Shown: positions 62,037 through 64,000 of the stretch, one piece after another
Layout of the letters: each line of letters begins with the position of its first letter
Position numbering within the stretch: position 1 is the first letter of the stretch
Assembly (NCBI RefSeq): GCF_021654165.1
Contig: NZ_JAKFZN010000004.1
Span: forward strand, 1-64,000
From: Nereida sp. MMG025
Lineage (GTDB): Bacteria > Pseudomonadota > Alphaproteobacteria > Rhodobacterales > Rhodobacteraceae
DNA length: 64,000 nucleotides
Direction of reading: 5' to 3'
Position numbers and translations under genes: made by a program
Notes under the pieces: generated by a model
Database searches by the model: none
Told to the model about the DNA's origin: nothing
The model's input: the letters and a program-made list of their open reading frames with translations, nothing else

Positions 62037-63065
62037 ATGAGCAAGACAAACACAGGCCGCTTTTTTGAAGATTACCACGTTGGCGACACGCTGACCCACG
62101 CGGTGCCGCGCACCGTATCGGGGGGCGAACGCGCGCTCTATCATGCGATGTATCCCGCACGGCACGCCCTCTATTCGTCGGATGAATTTGCGCGCGCCTG
62201 CGGTTTGCCCGCGTCCCCACTCGAAGACCTTGCGGCCTTCCACGTGGTTTTCGGCAAAACGGTTCCCGATGTTTCGCTGAACGCGGTCGCCAATTTGGGC
62301 TATGCCGAAGGGCGGTTTTTGCGCCCTGTCTATGCAGGTGACACGCTGCGGTCGGTCTCCGAGGTGATCGGCGTCAAACAGAACTCCAACGGCAAATCGG
62401 GCGTCGTCTATGTGCGCACGCGCGGGCTGAACCAGCGCGACGAAACGGTGATGGAGTATGTGCGATGGGTGATGGTGCGCAAAGGCGATCTGGACGCGCC
62501 CGCGCCCCAGACGGTGATCCCCGAGCTGAAAAAGGCATTGAGCGTCGAAGACCTCGCCCTTCCTGATGGTCTTGATTTCACGAGCTATAATTTCGATCTG
62601 GCGGGCGAGCCGCACCGGTGGGGCGATTACGCCGTGGGCGAGGTGATCGACCACGTCGATGGCGTCACCATTGAGGAAGCCGAACATATGATGGCCACGC
62701 GCCTGTGGCAAAATACAGCCAAGGTGCATTTTGATGCCACCAACCGCCCCGACGGAAAGCGGCTGATCTATGGTGGTCACGTGATTTCGATGGCGCGCGC
62801 GCTGTCGTTCAACGGTTTGGCCAATGCACAGATGATCGCGGGGATCAACGCGGGGGCGCATGCGAACCCCTGTTTTGCGGGCGATACGGTGCGTGCGTGG
62901 ACCGAAGTGTTGGACAAGGCCGAAACCAGCGCCCCCGGTGTGGGCGCATTGCGTTTGCGTCTGGTTGCTACTAAAGGGGCGGCGGGGGATCTGAGGGGCG
63001 AGGACGGCAAATACCTGCCCGATGTCTTGCTGGATCTGGATTACTGGGTGTTGATACCCACCTGA
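62037..63065 (+). CDS. mch: mesaconyl-CoA hydratase
   Basis: 342 aa double-hotdog (MaoC-like) enzyme. The first half has RFFEDYHVGDTLTHAV, and the second half HRWGDYAVGEVIDHVDGVTIEEAEHMMATRLWQNTAKVHFD with the hydratase Asp/His pattern. It hydrates mesaconyl-C1-CoA to beta-methylmalyl-CoA in the ethylmalonyl-CoA pathway for acetate assimilation. Its length matches characterised Rhodobacter Mch. It starts one base after the DUF1737 gene and lies just upstream of the sdh operon, as in related genomes. Confidence 0.9.
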   Translation: MSKTNTGRFFEDYHVGDTLTHAVPRTVSGGERALYHAMYPARHALYSSDEFARACGLPASPLEDLAAFHVVFGKTVPDVSLNAVANLGYAEGRFLRPVYAGDTLRSVSEVIGVKQNSNGKSGVVYVRTRGLNQRDETVMEYVRWVMVRKGDLDAPAPQTVIPELKKALSVEDLALPDGLDFTSYNFDLAGEPHRWGDYAVGEVIDHVDGVTIEEAEHMMATRLWQNTAKVHFDATNRPDGKRLIYGGHVISMARALSFNGLANAQMIAGINAGAHANPCFAGDTVRAWTEVLDKAETSAPGVGALRLRLVATKGAAGDLRGEDGKYLPDVLLDLDYWVLIPT

Positions 63066-63107
63066 GGGCCGAATTGTGCGGCCCGAGGCCGCCCATCCTT
63101 TGGACAA

Positions 63108-63153
63108 TTGGGGCGCTGCCCCAAACCCCGAGGTATTTGGACAACAATGAATG
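63108..63153 (+). repeat. dispersed hairpin repeat, copy C
   Basis: Stem TTGGGGC / GCCCCAA (63108-63114 and 63118-63124) with loop GCT, then CCCCGAGGTATTT, three variable bases, CAACAATGAATGG. It lies after mch, directly before the TGTGATCACA sites of sdhC. Confidence 0.75.
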
Positions 63154-63159
63154 GAAAAA

Positions 63160-63190
63160 TGTGATCACGCTTTTGATGGCTGTGATCACA
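63160..63190. promoter_or_regulatory. paired TGTGATCACA operators upstream of sdhC
   Basis: TGTGATCACG at 63160-63169 and TGTGATCACA at 63181-63190, with centres 21 bp apart, about 152 bases upstream of sdhC. A possible -10 TATACA lies at about 63202-63207, which would put the second palindrome over the -35 region. Confidence 0.7.
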
Positions 63191-63341
63191 AAGTGGGAAA
63201 AATATACAAACCGCGCCAATTCACCGCGCATTTTAGCGCTCACGGCCCGTGACTCACATTCAGAAATCGCTAGAACATATACAAAGCCAACCCGCGGCGC
63301 AGTTTGCCTTGCGCCTTTGGCAGCCAACGAAGGGAACCACT

Positions 63342-63725
63342 ATGGCCGACGTGAACAGGGGCAATCGCCCGCTTTCTCCGCATCTGGAGATTTATCGCCC
63401 GCAGATGACCTCCATTTCCTCGATCCTTGTGCGGATCACGGGCAATGCGCTTTTGGTCGGCAGTTTGATGATCGTCTGGTGGTTTCTGGCCGCAGCCACA
63501 TCGCCCGAATATTTTGCTGTTGCGAACGGCGTGCTGACATCATGGTTTGGTGACATCGTTCTGGGCCTGTCTGTTCTTGGGCTGTGGTATCACACCCTTG
63601 GCGGCTTGCGTCACCTGATCTGGGATATGGGGTATGGCCTTGATCTGGACTCGGCGGAAAAAATGGGATGGGGCTGCATCATCGGCTCGGTTTTGTTGAC
63701 CGTTTTCACCATCGCAGTGATTTAA
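63342..63725 (+). CDS. sdhC: succinate dehydrogenase cytochrome b556 subunit
   Basis: 127 aa with three membrane helices. RPLSPHLEIYRPQMTSISSILVRITGNAL is the SdhC signature start, and the heme-ligand His lies in WYHTLGGLRHLIWD. It anchors the SdhAB catalytic part and binds heme and quinone with SdhD. The start at 63342 is chosen over an upstream in-frame reading because the family starts a few residues before RPLSPHL and AAGGGAA lies 7 bases upstream. First gene of sdhCDAB, with paired operators upstream. Confidence 0.93.
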   Translation: MADVNRGNRPLSPHLEIYRPQMTSISSILVRITGNALLVGSLMIVWWFLAAATSPEYFAVANGVLTSWFGDIVLGLSVLGLWYHTLGGLRHLIWDMGYGLDLDSAEKMGWGCIIGSVLLTVFTIAVI

Positions 63726-63737
63726 GGAGCGTTCCGC

Positions 63738-64000
63738 ATGGCATATTTAACCGACCGCAAACGCGCCCAAGGGCTTGGCAGTGCCAAATCAGGCACAGAA
63801 CATCATTGGTCGATGATGGTTTCGTCCGCAGCCCTGTTGCTGCTTGTTCCGCTGTTTGTCTTTACTTTTGGCGCCACCCTGGGGGGCAGCTACGAAGAGG
63901 TGGTGGCCACCTTCAGCCGTCCGTTCCCTGCGATCATTGCGGCGTTGACGCTGGTTGTGGGCTTTATGCATTTCAAAAACGGCGTGCAGACCCTGATCGA
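63738..64000 (+). CDS. sdhD: succinate dehydrogenase membrane anchor subunit, 3' end outside
   Basis: At least 87 residues are present before the window ends. TMs at about 27-47 (MVSSAALLLLVPLFVFTFG) and from about 65 (AIIAALTLVVGFMHFKNG, with the heme-ligand His). The N-terminal region AYLTDRKRAQGLGSAKSGTEHHW is typical for this group. It begins 12 bases after sdhC, with AAGGAGC upstream. sdhA and sdhB presumably follow. Confidence 0.92.
   Translation, partial: MAYLTDRKRAQGLGSAKSGTEHHWSMMVSSAALLLLVPLFVFTFGATLGGSYEEVVATFSRPFPAIIAALTLVVGFMHFKNGVQTLI

Overview
The window looks like chromosome from a marine alphaproteobacterium of the Rhodobacteraceae, Roseobacter group. The evidence is a mdh-sucC-sucD-odhA-odhB-lpd TCA cluster sitting next to the ethylmalonyl-CoA-pathway genes mcl2 and mch and the sdh operon, a TRAP transporter, an FYDLN-acid protein, and DUF1285, DUF1523 and DUF1737 proteins. 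Coding density is very high, with many 1-4 base gene overlaps. I see no rRNA, IS element, integrase, prophage or CRISPR array. The species cannot be named from sequence reading alone.

Layout. 1-5 kb: the end of a tRNA-Gln, then a leftward cell-surface polysaccharide operon (kpsT-type ATPase, kpsE-type PCP protein, kdsA, phosphomannomutase/phosphoglucomutase). 5-9 kb: an Fe-S type uracil-DNA glycosylase, SseB-like protein, a YafY/WYL regulator with its VOC partner, hydroxypyruvate isomerase and DUF1285. 9-16 kb: a rightward MoxR / DUF58 / BatA-DUF4159 / large membrane protein operon. 16-22 kb: glycolate oxidase glcDEF, a secreted trypsin-like protease, and hsp20 behind an apparent RpoH promoter and ROSE-like RNA thermometer. 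22-25 kb: an ECF sigma factor overlapping a membrane-anchored VWA (YfbK-like) protein, then DUF3140. 25-36 kb: succinate-semialdehyde dehydrogenase, an alpha/beta hydrolase, P1 peptidase, creatinase, a cassette of four small membrane proteins plus DUF1523, and a tandem aldehyde dehydrogenase with deoC, diverging from rpe.

36-42 kb: glycosyltransferases, a sulfotransferase and an alpha/beta-hydrolase-like protein, probably making or sulfating a surface glycan. 42-45 kb: a tripartite TRAP transporter. 45-48 kb: tRNA-Ala, FYDLN-acid protein, a YgjP-like metallopeptidase, a GntR/FCD regulator and an agmatinase-family ureohydrolase. 48-59 kb: the leftward TCA operons. 59-64 kb: TauE/SafE exporter, mcl2, nnrU-like, DUF1737, mch and sdhCD, with sdhD cut by the window end.

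The most notable regulatory signal is a palindrome, TGTGATCACA. It occurs as a pair with exactly the same 21 bp centre-to-centre spacing upstream of both sucC and sdhC, and as a single copy just upstream of the GntR/FCD regulator gene. This suggests one dimeric regulator co-ordinates succinate and 2-oxoglutarate metabolism. Other notable items are the hsp20 thermometer, a dispersed hairpin repeat (three copies, core CCCCGAGGTATTT then CAACAATGAA), an apparently AT-richer orphan gene inserted between odhB and a MAPEG gene, and a sigma/VWA pair in which the VWA protein has anti-sigma-like topology.
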